Part shown: positions 47,453-58,608 of the stretch, piece by piece
Layout: each line of letters begins with the position of its first letter
Position numbering within the stretch: the stretch's first letter is position 1
NCBI GenBank assembly: GCA_012274445.1
Contig: JAAROD010000015.1
Location: forward strand, 1,302,001 to 1,366,000
Direction: 5' to 3'
DNA from: Sclerotiophoma versabilis
Taxonomy: Eukaryota > Ascomycota > Dothideomycetes > Pleosporales > Didymellaceae
DNA length: 64,000 nt
The notes under the pieces: model-generated
The model's input: the letters and a program-made list of their open reading frames with translations, nothing else
What the model was told of the DNA's origin: nothing
Databases searched by the model: none
Translations under genes and position numbers: made by a program

Positions 47453-47869
47453 TCGTGGACGCACTCGGCGCGGTGTGAGAAGGGGGAGATAGCAAGTGGC
47501 AGCAAGGATCGCGTAGGTCCTCAGCCCTAAGATCTTCGATATTTCTTGCGTGGATGATCGTGATGAGGCGACCTGGGCATGCGCGACTCGAAGTAGGGTA
47601 GTCTGAGTAAGAGCAAGACGGTTTGCCGAAGTAAAGTGTTCACTCAAGAGTGTGGTCCCCTTAGAGCTGTGACTAGAAGGTATGGTGGATGTAGCTAGGT
47701 AGGGCACAGTATATAGTTTTGCACTATGTAAACCATGTGGCAATATGTTTACTACATGCAAAACTCGATGCTCGCTTCAACCCCTATTCACTTTCCCGAC
47801 CACTTGCTTGTGCCTATTCGGCATCCGATCGAGTTTGCTGCGCAATCTGTCGAGCACATTCGAGTACCC
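47453..47869. other. Intergenic
   Basis: 417 bp between the small ORF and the 3' end of the coiled-coil pseudogene. Nothing recognisable was found. Confidence 0.4.
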
Positions 47870-48878
47870 CTACAGATGCTTCTCGTGATCTTTCTCCATC
47901 GGCCATTCGTCCCCGTACTCCCCCTTGATATAACGAAAGACGTTCTCAAACTGGGCTGCCGGGAAACGAGTAACCTCCGCATCATATGCTGTCACGCCCT
48001 CACGGTGCATGAGCGGCCATGATTTTAGCTCCAAGCCTACCCTGCCTTTCTAACTCAGCCGCTAGCTCACGCACAGTCCCCTCCTTCAACATTGGTGTCT
48101 CGGTCATGCCAAGGACATGTATCGCTACGAACCGAAGCGACTATGGCGAAACGTTCATGTTCCGCTCCTCCAATCGCTTGATGATGTCCTGCTGTTTACG
48201 TATCTGAGAGCGCTGTGCTCTAAGGTCAGTCTCTACAAAGTCAAAGTCGAGCTCTTCGTAAGAGATCATAAGCTTTTCTTTTGTGTTCTTCTGATCAGCA
48301 CTATACTCAATGGCTGTCCATTGAGGTTTTGCAAACAGTTCGCCTTCGATCAGGTGATATCCCAGCTTTTCACACATTGTTGGTTGCCATTGCTGCTCCG
48401 ACGCTTTGGGCTCGTCAGGAAACTCATCCTCATGGTCATCCTGGTGGGGATGTTCGACTGCAGTGACGCCCTCTCTACCGAGCTGCTTGAGCTGCCTGTC
48501 CTTCCCCTGGCACTGCGCCTTCAGCTCTGCGATTTGAAGTTCCCTCTATGAGCTTTCATCTCGTCTTCAAAGAGCGTCTTGGCGTGCCTTTTTGCACAGC
48601 CGGTCTACTTCCCATCTAGTGGGCCGTGTGCTGAGCTCGACTTCTTGTCCTTGCTGCAGTTTTCTCAGCTCTTCTCCGTATCACTACTCTAGCTTCTCGA
48701 GCGCTTCTTCATGCTGCTCCTTTAGCCTACGAAGTCCACGTTTAAGCTGCCCATCTTGCTCGCCGAGCTTGGGTTCAGTATGGCTCTGCCGTTGCTGGGC
48801 CTCATCTGATGCGTGTAAGTATAGTTTATGAAACTTCAAGCACCCGCTCATCTCCTCGCTGCCCTATCGTAGTTGACG
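47870..48878 (-). pseudogene. Decayed coiled-coil protein gene
   Basis: One minus-strand reading frame keeps protein-like sequence across nonsense codons: EEMSGCLKFHKLYLHASDEA, GLRRLKEQHEEALEKLE, YGEELRKLQQGQEVELSTRP, RELQIAELKAQCQGKDRQLK, SYEELDFDFVETDLRAQRSQ and GTVRELAAELERQGR. It then shifts frame once near 48030 into ELKSWPLMHREGVTAYDAEV, TRFPAAQFENVFRYIKGEYG and a final TAG at 47870. The stops interrupting the frame are TAG or TGA, each explainable by one C-to-T change from CAG or CGA. The Glu/Gln/Arg/Leu pattern indicates a coiled coil. The parent family is not recognised. The 5' end is uncertain. Confidence 0.6.
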
Positions 48879-49698
48879 CGTCTATTTTGTTCTTCTCCAA
48901 ATCCGGCAGGTTTCGTCTTTGTTCCACAATCCAGCCCCGATCTATCCCTGAACTTGAACGACATGTCTACCCCTCCTTCCTATGACTCTAGCACAATATC
49001 CTCATTGCTGTCACACGGCACAATTGTCCGTCTCCTGTTCATAAAGGATAATAAGGTGACGAACTGCCAAGTTCTGACGCAGAACTATCATGCAAAACGC
49101 GTCCACGGCATCCATTTTCCATCACACATCACGCCGAGTTTACCTGGCTACTCGAAAGCTTCGACATTGCCCTCGCATTTATTCTCAACGTCCATTCTCA
49201 TTATGTTCTCCTGAATCTTCAAAAATACGATTCGATCAGTGCGTCTGGGTCTGTAGGTGCGCATAGTTCAGATATTGCTTGCTTCAACCATTCCACGTTG
49301 CAGTCAAATGTTTGATCATGTTAACGAATCAATTCATTTGTATCTAAGAATACAAAACGTGAAGGACAGGACAGTCTTCATGCTTCCCATCGGCTTCTCG
49401 TCTTACAACATGACTTTGGTGTGCTGCATTCTATGCTATAAGCTGCACTGCAGTGCGAGGCATGCGAAATGCGCCCTTGGCATCCAACGTTCACTTTCAC
49501 CTCATCTCATTAGCCATCAAATCGTCGCCGTTGCCGTCGCTTGTGGCAATTGGGGAAACATTGCTGCCGGCGTGCCGTGCGATATTCGCTTTCGTAGCTT
49601 TCCTAACACTGTCCATAACCACATATGCGTTTTTTTTGCTTGCGTATGCCCACCATGAGCAAACCTCCGACCCTCCGAGGTCATATAACCAACCCTAC
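48879..49698. other. Gene-poor spacer with a weak ORF
   Basis: 820 bp. An 83-codon plus-strand frame from ATG at 48963 (MSTPPSYDSSTISSLLSHGT...) starts like some fungal BTB-domain proteins but loses any resemblance after ~20 residues, so it is at most a decayed remnant. Otherwise nothing is supported. Confidence 0.35.
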
Positions 49699-51053
49699 AT
49701 GGTGCTGCCAATGGAGCAACTCCGCCAAATATATCAACGCTGTGGCATGGGCCACGATATCGACGACTGCCTGCGCTGTGCACAGCCTCATGACGAGGAG
49801 CACAGAGCTGGCTGGCTCGACGAGTGCAAGGCAAGATGCGTTCTTTGCCGCCAACCCAAGCATGTTGGCAGATTAAGTGTATCTCAATGCTTTGAACAGT
49901 CCCGCTGACGTACATTAGCTGTATCCACGCATAGTGTTCACGTACGCCGACGTTGTCAACGAAGCGTTCTTCAAGAGCTACACAGGAGTAAAGTGTGCGC
50001 CTTGGGATGCAGGCTTCTTGGAGATGATCAAGGGAGCTGGTGGACGCAAGAGTCAGCGACGTGAGGAGCCACGTCGCAAGGACTCGATTCATCGACACCG
50101 TACTCCGGACAGGTCACGATATCGCTCGAAGGGATATGAGCGACAATAACGAGAACTCAAGAAGTCGAGACCGCTCGAGACTTGAGCAGTATCGAGACTC
50201 TTCGAGAGACCGCCGACGAGATCGCTCAAGAGATTGCCGCCGAGATCACTCATACGGATACGACCGACAGCGCTCAAGGAACTACGATGGAAGTCGGGAC
50301 CGCTCAAGGAGCCGCCACAAGTCGAGAAAAGGTTACTCTCGCTCACGCTCGCCGGATTACGAGCAAAGCTGCCATACCTGTGGGAGGACTGGCCACTCGA
50401 AGTACTGTCCTAACGTATGTTTCAGTTGCAGAAAAACTGGCCACTTGGATAGGGAATGCTCAAAGCGAGCGGCGTATTCAAGATGCGGCAAGTCTGGGCT
50501 TGGTAGTGCAGCCTGCGTTGACAATGTTCGCTGCCATGGATGTAAGGAAATAGGCCACAGGGTATCCGAATGTCCTCATAAGGCGGCAAAGACGACTGGC
50601 GCATTTCGGGCGAACCAGGCGTACAAAACCGCAAAGAAGAATGTGGACGATTGTCCCATGGCTTTCGACAAGGAGAAGTCGACCGATGGCGACATCGAAG
50701 CTGAGAATGAGAGACTGGAAATGAAGGTGCAATGTCTTCGGGCTGAGAAGGCCGCAAATTCCAAGAAGATACAGCAGCTGAGAAAAGAATTGGCCTCACA
50801 GAGTAAGCCTGTGTCAGCAAGAAAAGGTCAGGAAGACCTCGGAATGACTGACACTGAGGAAGGAGAGGCTAATGAGCCGAAAGAAGCGGACCAGCTTAAG
50901 GTCGAGGAGCAGGACGACTTGAACGAATATATCGAATGGAGGCTTGAAGATGAGAAAGCTATTGTCGAGGGTGCCGACGAATATGGCGGTCAGATTCGGA
51001 AGAAGAAGCCGTGGAAGGAGGAAGATGTCTCTAACGACTCAGGCCTCTTGTAG
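49699..51053 (+). CDS. CCHC zinc-knuckle protein with RS-rich and coiled-coil regions
   Basis: Tentative join: 49699..49863, 49919..50112, 50162..51053, 416 residues. Exon 1 has Cys-rich sequence (IYQRCGMGHDIDDCLRC, DECKARCVLCRQPKH). Exon 2 reads LYPRIVFTYADVVNEAFFKS. Then a frame change is needed: a 49-nt intron with a weak donor (GTCACG, 50113-50161) links it to an Arg/Ser/Asp-rich segment and zinc knuckles. Three knuckles are intact (CHTCGRTGHSKYC at ~190, CFSCRKTGHLDREC, CHGCKEIGHRVSEC). A fourth between them is broken (YSRCGKSGLGSAAC lacks one Cys and the His). A coiled coil and an acidic tail end the protein. RNA binding is likely from the family. If that intron is not real, the gene carries a frameshift. 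The start and the first donor are also uncertain. Confidence 0.6.
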
Positions 51054-54000
51054 CCGCTGGCGGAGTTAAGTTTTCTTTTTTCGCTTGGAACTGTACCATA
51101 ATTCTTCCTGGTTCTTCAATTTAATTCAAGGCGCTCTTGAACCTGCTCATTATGCTGTAAATTGTGTTGGGATATCTAATGCACACACTCAAAAACATAG
51201 TCAGTCACCTGGACTCGCAAGGCTCTGGTATTGTTTCTGGCATCCTGAAGCTTTAGAATCTCCAGTCTTAGGATAACTTAAGCCACTGAAACCCAGTGCA
51301 GTCCAATCCCCCATCACATACTTCGAGAGGCGTTTGATGTGCGAAGCCTTACATCACATCGAGTGGCATCCCTCACGCCGCCTCATCCCTCCCGTATCAT
51401 ACCCGCAGACCTATACCTTATCGCCTCCCTTCTCGATATGCGTAGGGCCAAGGTGGACTTCAACCGCACCTCACCACGCCTACAACATCCACAACTCCTC
51501 CTTGGTGCAGTCAATGCATATACAGGTTCTAGACTCAATAGGGCTCTCGTATTAGATGATTTGAAGGTCCTCAGGTTTGGGGTTCGCCCAGTGAGGGTGA
51601 TGTTGAGTGCCAGCGAATGACAGATTGGACAGCGTATATGGGAGTCGACTTCCAGCGGTCGAATGTACACAGAGAATAATCAGCAGCAAGATATACTCAA
51701 CACAGCATCAAGTGTTGGTGTACAATGCTTTGTCGGTCCAGTTCCACATCAGGCCTATCCACCACCCTCTATACACCTCCACGGATCAAGCTTTTGAAGT
51801 ATACGCGGTGCCTTGTTTCTCATAGCCAGCTTCTACCATGGTACCAATCAGTATGCTATTTGAACACTCAAGGCATGCAATTCGACTTCAGGACAATGTG
51901 ATAGGAAACGGCAGGCTCGGAGAGACTGCGTACACGGTGCTGGACACCTGCACGAGGATGCTACAACCACAAACGGTCTAAAATAAATCAGAGGCATCTT
52001 CAACGGTCAGGAATCATAAGGAGACTTGTTTTGAAGTGGTAAGATAGAAGCAAGCTGGTAAAAAATGCCCCAACCCCACCAGACATCGACATGATAGAAC
52101 AGACAACAATCGAGGAACTCACATCTATCCAAATTCCCGTTTGGAAACACCGGTTCTATCAAACCCAAGCATTGCTTACTGCATGTAATATTACTGTGCT
52201 TGGTCGCTCTCTTGACTAGATAAATTGGTCTTCTTTCGCGGCTCTGCCATCCTACCCCGACACGATTTTAAGTCACAATTCTGTTCTGAACCAGGGCATC
52301 ATGCTACAGGTGTTTAGATTGATACCTTCTTTACCCTATATGGGTACCTCTGACCACTCAGATTTCACATTTTGATGCAGTGTTAAGGGGAAGGGTATCC
52401 GCATATGTTGCCTACCACCGATGATCTTGTATCGAGTGCTCAGGACGAGCGCAAAGGCTAAGTCAGAAATCAATGAAGCTTGGTGATTAAAGTGTGCTGG
52501 TTGTACTTTCGCTGTAGCCAACAGCAGTTTTCTCCTCGACTGATAGTTCACTGACTGCCAACAACTACCTTTGGCCGACCGGACCTATATGGCACTACTC
52601 ACGTCTCACCTCTTGAAACCGCGTTCGATAGTCTCCGCAATTCGACTTAGTGTCAAGCCTTCCACCACGGCTGTCCAAGCATGTGAACTTGCCGCAGACC
52701 GCATTCTAGTCCTTCCGAGTTGAGGTGGCATGGTGAAGCGACAAGCTGCAAGCAGCTAACGAGCTTTTCTCCGACACTGAACACAGCCCCCCCTCCCGGA
52801 GATTCAAGAAGATACACGGGTCAGGTCGTCTACCGACATGCAGGACAGCAGCAATGCAGATCCTCGCGCTCAGTGGAAGTCTAACGTGAGGGACCACGCA
52901 GTGTATCAAACTAGCATTGGCATTGTCGGGTTGGGGCTACAATTCACGTTTGTTCGAGAAATCCTGAGTCTGTTGAACTACTTATAACGACAAGCCGATT
53001 GTATGGACCATCATCCGTCAGAGGCTAATTAGACCTAGTTTAGCGTCTGTGAAGGTATATATCAGAGTCTAAGGTACTTAAAGAGATATCATACAACCAA
53101 CATATAGACAATCACACCCTCCTCTACTCAGACACATAATCTAGCTACTCAAAGCTTGTGTACCCGTTAACATGCGTAACAGTCTATATAGTACCAAAAC
53201 AGGACTGGTACACACCTTTCACTTCTCACTGACATAGCGAATGACGTCTTGTATCCTCTCTTCTAAGCACGTCTTTTGTGATATGCGTGACCTTGAACCA
53301 CCATCTACGTCAATGGGCTCCGCGGCGAGACAAGGGACGACTCGACAAATGGTCACGACATGACTTTGTGAAAGGGATGAGTTGGCAGGCACTCTCATTA
53401 CAAGAGGAAAGGAGCAAAGACACTGACGCTAACCCTTAGCAGTCTCGAGTATATCCTTTAGCACTCTCTTCCTACCCGATCTCTACCCTAAGACACGCCT
53501 CATCGATCGACATCGCCTACGTGATACATGCAAACCAAACAGCCACAACGTCCGCCGTTGCAATCGGCCCTTCCCCATGGTGTTTCAGATGGACGCATGA
53601 TAATCTTGCGCGAATCCCACCATTTCGCCACACCAGCCCGTTCAAAAACCCTTGGTACCACTGCAAAAGGGACGTAGTAACACAGCATGTGCCCAGGAAC
53701 GTTGCACACGGCAGTCGAAACCGGGTCCGTAAACGCACGGTCACAGATACAGTGCTTCCGTGTACCCGGTCGCTGTGTACGATGGAGGAGCGGTGCCTGA
53801 AACGGTGCGCTGAGAAAAATCAAGTATACGTCCGTTGATGTATGCCTGCCCCAACAAGCCCAGAAATCCACAAATCAGGAGCTGCTCCCGGGCGAATGAA
53901 AGCAAGGCGGTTACGTCGTACAAAAACGTTCAACACCTTCACACCACTGTAGATCTGCATTCCAGGGTCAAGTTACTACACAGAAAAAGCAAACTTGATT

Positions 54001-54813
54001 GTATCGTTCAGCCTGCTGCCCTGTTTCGTTTCACTCGCTCTCCACCTTCTCGCATAGACTACTTGATTGCAGGGTACCCACATGATAGAGAACGGCAAGG
54101 TGCAAGGAAGAGTCTAGCAAACACTGACTCTATCTGATACCCACAAGCCGTCTTTCTTCACACTAGCAACGGGCAGAAAAACAGGAACAGGTCCCTTCTA
54201 AGGCCTGTCATCTTGTCTGTCTTGAGATGAGATGATGCAAGGCACTGCACGGACAATAACAGTTCCCAAAAGCAAACATAGGACTCATGAGCGTCGAAGC
54301 TGTAAACGCCCAGTGCGTCACGGACAGGCCGACGTCGATATACGCATTGATATCGCCACCAAGGATATACCCGAGAGTTCCCCATATTTCCAGTTTCCTC
54401 GTTCAACAGTCCGGCTAAGTCCAACCATGCAGGCCGGGCCGCGGGGAGCGTGTCGGCACGGTTGAAACATGCATGGTTGAAATATGCACGGTTGAAACAA
54501 AAAACAAGGATATGGACTGGCCCGTAATCTAGAACAGACCACGCAGATCACACAACGGGTACAGTTGGAGGAAAGCAGTGAAACTCACTCACGCGATCTG
54601 TCAACGTTAAACTATGTTGAATTAACGCTGCATGCACAGCTACGTAGTCAAATGAACGAACTCGAGCGGCCGCGTAGGAGACGCAGGATGGTGGCCTGTG
54701 GAGCGGACGTCGAGATGAGGAGATGGAATATCAAATGGGATTTGAGTCTGGTGCGTGAAGACTGCGATGCGTGCAGACGACGGGTAATTTAGCTGCATAC
54801 TTCCGCATCTATT
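51054..54813. other. 3.8 kb gene-poor region
   Basis: The longest stretch without a supported gene. It has AT-rich patches and many short frames. The longest (minus, 53500-53871, 123 codons) has no recognisable domain. I could not recognise a transposase, reverse transcriptase, LTR or tRNA gene. A 3 x 15 bp minisatellite lies at 54457-54501. It could be old, degraded repeat sequence, but I cannot show that by eye. Confidence 0.5.
54457..54501. repeat. Minisatellite, 3 x 15 bp
   Basis: Three adjacent 15-base units based on cacggttgaaacatg (54457-54471, 54472-54486, 54487-54501). The second differs at two bases and the third in its last two. Non-coding context. Confidence 0.92.
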
Positions 54814-57800
54814 TTACTCGATGACAAGCACATCCCGCGTGACTTTTCGTGCAGCCTCGAAGTTGCCGCTCACTGCATAGATGCTCTGGATCGCAAACGC
54901 CGCTTCGGTTGCAAAATCTTCATGCCCCCCTTCCCTATCATGCATATTGTCTTGCGCTTCCTGCCGCACACTCTTGCTCAGTGCAATGCATCTCTCGTAC
55001 GCAGGCAGCGCGTGCGTAACAAGCCCCAGCCCATGCCACACGCGGCCGACATTGAACTCGGCCTCCTGGCGCAACAGCGCGCTGCCCGTCTTGGTCCTGA
55101 GGTCGTAGTATCTATACACAAAGCTGAGACCCTGTTGAATCTGGAACTGGCGGTTCTCGCTGAGCCGCTTCATGGCGTGCTGGATGTAGGCTGTCCCAAT
55201 GCTCAAGTTGAGCACTGGGTCATGGGGCGTGAGCGCAAAGGCGCGGAAATAGTAATTCAACGCCGCCATGTACGAGCCGCCGGCGATGAGGACGTGGGCG
55301 TAGAGAGCGAAGAGGGCGGGATCGTGGTCTTTCACTGAGGAGAGGGTTGAGGCGTTGATGCCGTTATGGCCCCATCCGATGCGCTCGTTGGAGCGGAAGT
55401 TGTACCACTGTCGTTGCGACGGCGTGAGCAAAGCATAGTCCATAGTCTTGATGTAGCGCATCAGCACCTTGTGCGCAGGGCCGGTCGCATAGCCTTCGGG
55501 AAACGAAACGAGCCTGTTGACGCACGAATAAAGACGGAACAGGTCAGAGCCAAAGGGGTATTCACGTAGGAACCAGCGGATGGACGTGGAGGCTTGTGTG
55601 GAGTCGTCGAGGGTGAGCGCACAGGCGAGGCGAGTGAGTTCGAAGGAGCGGTGGTAGGGGAGAGAACGCGAGAAGATGTTGGATGCGAGGCCAATATCGA
55701 GCGTGCTGAAGGCTGCTGTGGAGTCTCCGGTGCGTGCAAGGAGGAGGGCGTAGCGACCGAATGCGTCACACCAGCGGTCGAAATGAATGCCCCAGAAGTC
55801 TTGGGGCGGGGAGTCGGGCTTCTCACGCAGCTCTGGGGAGGTCTCGCCGTCTTCGACGTTGTTGGCAACCACGGCGAGGACCATAAGGGCTGATTCTTTC
55901 CAGATCTCGCCGGCGCCAATGCGGCGGAAGTAGCCCTTGAAGTCTTCCTTCTTGTCGGCGTAGAAGAGGTCGAAAGTAGAGAACTCTTCAATCAGCTCAC
56001 GTGTGATAGAAAACACGGTATTGATTGCTTCTTCATCGTCCTTCTCAGCTGCTTCGTAAACATTATCCAGCGTTTGGAAGCTAGCTACTATCTCGCGGTG
56101 CTGAGCTCGGGCAGCCGTGACATCATCAGCGTAGTCTTCCGCTAGCTTTTGGAGCTTTTTACGAAATAGACGATGATCTATGGCGTCCATCGGCACGCCT
56201 GTGCCCTCGAGAAGCATGGGCTCAGTTGTACGAGGGTTTGTTGACGCCGAATCCTGCCCAGCCTGTGCATCGAACGGAAGGAACGTCTGTGTTTTGGGAG
56301 GCTTGGGAGCAGTTCTTCTCGTCCGGAAGAGGCCTTTCGCGGGACGCTCCTTGAGCGGTCCAAGTGATGGCCGCTCCTTGTCGCTGTCTCTATTGTCCTC
56401 ATCTTCATCGTCTAGCGCTGCGATGGCCTTCTTCATCAGCTTCCTTTGCTTCTTCATTGCGTTCTTCTTTTTGCCATGATTGCCTCGAGACCGTCTTCGC
56501 CAGTCTTCATAATGGCTTCTAATCTCGCGCAATCTCGAAAACCCGATTCTGCGTAGCTTTACAAGACCACGGTTCCTATAACACGCATCCGCGCGTTCCA
56601 TAGCCTCTTTCGGCATGTCGTGCACCTCGAAGAACTTGGCTAGCACAGCAAGGTCATCGACAGTGTCCGCAGTCCACCCTACGAGGATCGGTATGATCTG
56701 TTGAGCTTTCTCCGGCTGGTCCAGATTCTTATATACGGTATACAGCCCAAGATAGCTCATCAGACTCATCTCACTAGAGTTGCTTTCAAGCAGCGGTTCG
56801 TAGAAGCGTAAAGCCTCAGTATCGTGGCCAGTAGCGTGGAGCGCATCAGCGATGACCCGGAACAGATCTAGATAGTCCCACATGAGGGCGTCTGCACTCC
56901 TGTCATCCGGCTCGAGCATCTGGAGATGGTGCATAGCCTCGGCGTAGTCGTCGGCGCTCTTACGCAGCCTGAAAAGACCCATCTTGACCCTGATCTCTAA
57001 TGGAAGCGTTTTTCCATACTTTGCCGACTTCGATTTGCGCTTGAAGTCGAAGACCTCCACGCGTCTTGGAGTGTCTTCGATGTCAAATTCGCGATCGTCC
57101 TTCTGTTCGTCCCAATACGTCTCATTTCGTCTGCCTTGCTTCCACCTCGCTAAGTCCTTCAGACGCTTCAGAGCGTACTCGTAGTTGCCAGTTCTGTCCA
57201 ACAAGTCCAGATAGATATTGATCAATTCCCAGTCAAGGTCACTCGTCTTTGGATCTCTGCTGGGACCAGTGTAGACTTCAATAGCCTGATCAAACTCATC
57301 GATGATTTTGGTCAGATGGCGCTTCGTCTGCTTCGGCGTCGATGTGCCCATCATGGCCATGATCTTCAGAACCTCAGTGTCAGGGTCTTGCTTTTGCTCC
57401 TTGAGCGTCTTCAACATCTTCGTGCCGAGGTTCACACATTTCGAAACGTGTCCAAGGCGAGCTTCGATCTCAAGCTTGAGACTGCGGGCTTCGTAATTCG
57501 TCACGTCGAGCGCAATGATGGACTTAAGGCATTGCAGAACAACAGCTGTCTTGACCTCCTCGGTATAGGTAGGATGATCTGTTGTGTCCAGTTTCTTGAT
57601 GCGCTCAATGATGAGGTGCCACAGCTCAGGATCGCGCTTAGTTGGTGCACCAATGATCAAAGACTCAATAGACTTGAGCTCCTCGCCCATCGCTGCGTAA
57701 CACTCGGCTACAATGTTGTGGGCATCGAAGATCTCAGGGTTTAGTTGAACAGCCTTTTGGCCATACTCGAGCGCTGCAGGATAGTCCCGAGCGATGAACC

Positions 57801-58608
57801 TCTCGTTAGCAGCGCGCTGCAAGTTCCTAAACTCCGGTCCCGGATCAGCAATAGGGCGTGGTCCTCTCTTCCCACTAGGACGCCCTGGGTTCTTCCTCCC
57901 GCGTAACTGCTTCCGGGTAGGACCATGAAAGCCGCCTTTCCCTCTACCTGGGGGTCTACCTCGCCGCCCTCCGCGCATGCCTCGAGCGCTAGCTTTGCCA
58001 CGCTTTGCCTTAGGTCTGGCTCGCTCTTCGACATAACTCTCATCAATTTCCATTTCGTTAGGGTCGCCCTCATCCTCCTCAGCGTCTTCTTCTGAATAGT
58101 TTGCGTCAACTTCCGAGTCGTCTCTTTCTTCTATCTCGCGCAGCTCCTCGGCTTCAGCTAGCCTGCGATCAAAGTCGCTCTCATCCGAACTCTCATCGTA
58201 GTCTTGGAACAGCGAGTCCCGGTAACTGTCCGGCAAGTTCGGGTACAGATCTTCATCTCGAGTGTCGGGTGCAGGAATATAGCCTTCGTGAACAACAGGC
58301 TGGTTACTAATGAACGCTCTGTTGAAAGGGTCTTGAAATGTTGCGCTGGTATACGGCTCGTGTGAATGCAAGCTCTCTACAGCGCTGAGCGGTATGAGTG
58401 GAGCCGGCTGCTGAAAAAGCTCCTCCGGATGAACATATTGCTGCGGATGAGGGAGCTGCACCGGGTACTGTGGCCCATGCTGCTGCGACGGAGATCTTGA
58501 CGCGCTAGACCCTTCGTCTGAGAAGGTGTCTGTTAGTGGTAGATATCGTGGCCTGTCTGGCGGCAGCTCTGAGTCTTCCCACAGCTGATTTAGATAGCCA
58601 CCCGCCAT
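54814..58608 (-). CDS. TFC4: TFIIIC subunit Tfc4 (tau131-type TPR protein)
   Basis: A single-exon protein of 1264 residues. Tfc4 (yeast tau131, fission yeast Sfc4) is the TFIIIC subunit that recruits TFIIIB upstream of tRNA and 5S genes, so it acts in RNA polymerase III transcription. The N-terminal ~200 residues are disordered and strongly acidic (SEEDAEEDEGDPNEMEIDES). A basic Gly/Arg/Lys stretch follows (RGMRGGRRGRPPGRGKGG). Tetratricopeptide repeats begin at about residue 260 (AANERFIARDYPAALEYGQK, PEIFDAHNIVAECYAAMGEE) and resume after a charged linker near residues 730-800 (KKKNAMKKQRKLMKK). The C-terminal TPRs include HDPVLNLSIGTAYIQHAMKR and the basic/aromatic YYDLRTKTGSALLRQEAEFN. 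The first true ATG of the frame is at 58608 (MAGGYLNQLWED). Confidence 0.93.
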   Translation of the reverse strand: MAGGYLNQLWEDSELPPDRPRYLPLTDTFSDEGSSASRSPSQQHGPQYPVQLPHPQQYVHPEELFQQPAPLIPLSAVESLHSHEPYTSATFQDPFNRAFISNQPVVHEGYIPAPDTRDEDLYPNLPDSYRDSLFQDYDESSDESDFDRRLAEAEELREIEERDDSEVDANYSEEDAEEDEGDPNEMEIDESYVEERARPKAKRGKASARGMRGGRRGRPPGRGKGGFHGPTRKQLRGRKNPGRPSGKRGPRPIADPGPEFRNLQRAANERFIARDYPAALEYGQKAVQLNPEIFDAHNIVAECYAAMGEELKSIESLIIGAPTKRDPELWHLIIERIKKLDTTDHPTYTEEVKTAVVLQCLKSIIALDVTNYEARSLKLEIEARLGHVSKCVNLGTKMLKTLKEQKQDPDTEVLKIMAMMGTSTPKQTKRHLTKIIDEFDQAIEVYTGPSRDPKTSDLDWELINIYLDLLDRTGNYEYALKRLKDLARWKQGRRNETYWDEQKDDREFDIEDTPRRVEVFDFKRKSKSAKYGKTLPLEIRVKMGLFRLRKSADDYAEAMHHLQMLEPDDRSADALMWDYLDLFRVIADALHATGHDTEALRFYEPLLESNSSEMSLMSYLGLYTVYKNLDQPEKAQQIIPILVGWTADTVDDLAVLAKFFEVHDMPKEAMERADACYRNRGLVKLRRIGFSRLREIRSHYEDWRRRSRGNHGKKKNAMKKQRKLMKKAIAALDDEDEDNRDSDKERPSLGPLKERPAKGLFRTRRTAPKPPKTQTFLPFDAQAGQDSASTNPRTTEPMLLEGTGVPMDAIDHRLFRKKLQKLAEDYADDVTAARAQHREIVASFQTLDNVYEAAEKDDEEAINTVFSITRELIEEFSTFDLFYADKKEDFKGYFRRIGAGEIWKESALMVLAVVANNVEDGETSPELREKPDSPPQDFWGIHFDRWCDAFGRYALLLARTGDSTAAFSTLDIGLASNIFSRSLPYHRSFELTRLACALTLDDSTQASTSIRWFLREYPFGSDLFRLYSCVNRLVSFPEGYATGPAHKVLMRYIKTMDYALLTPSQRQWYNFRSNERIGWGHNGINASTLSSVKDHDPALFALYAHVLIAGGSYMAALNYYFRAFALTPHDPVLNLSIGTAYIQHAMKRLSENRQFQIQQGLSFVYRYYDLRTKTGSALLRQEAEFNVGRVWHGLGLVTHALPAYERCIALSKSVRQEAQDNMHDREGGHEDFATEAAFAIQSIYAVSGNFEAARKVTRDVLVIE

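Noticed and set aside
48963..49214. 83-codon ORF that opens like a fungal BTB protein
   Set aside because: Only the first ~20 residues resemble the family; the rest does not, so it is not called as a gene.
53500..53871. 123-codon minus-strand ORF in the gene-poor region
   Set aside because: It has a few cysteines but no recognisable pattern, no partner exon and no start context; chance is more likely.
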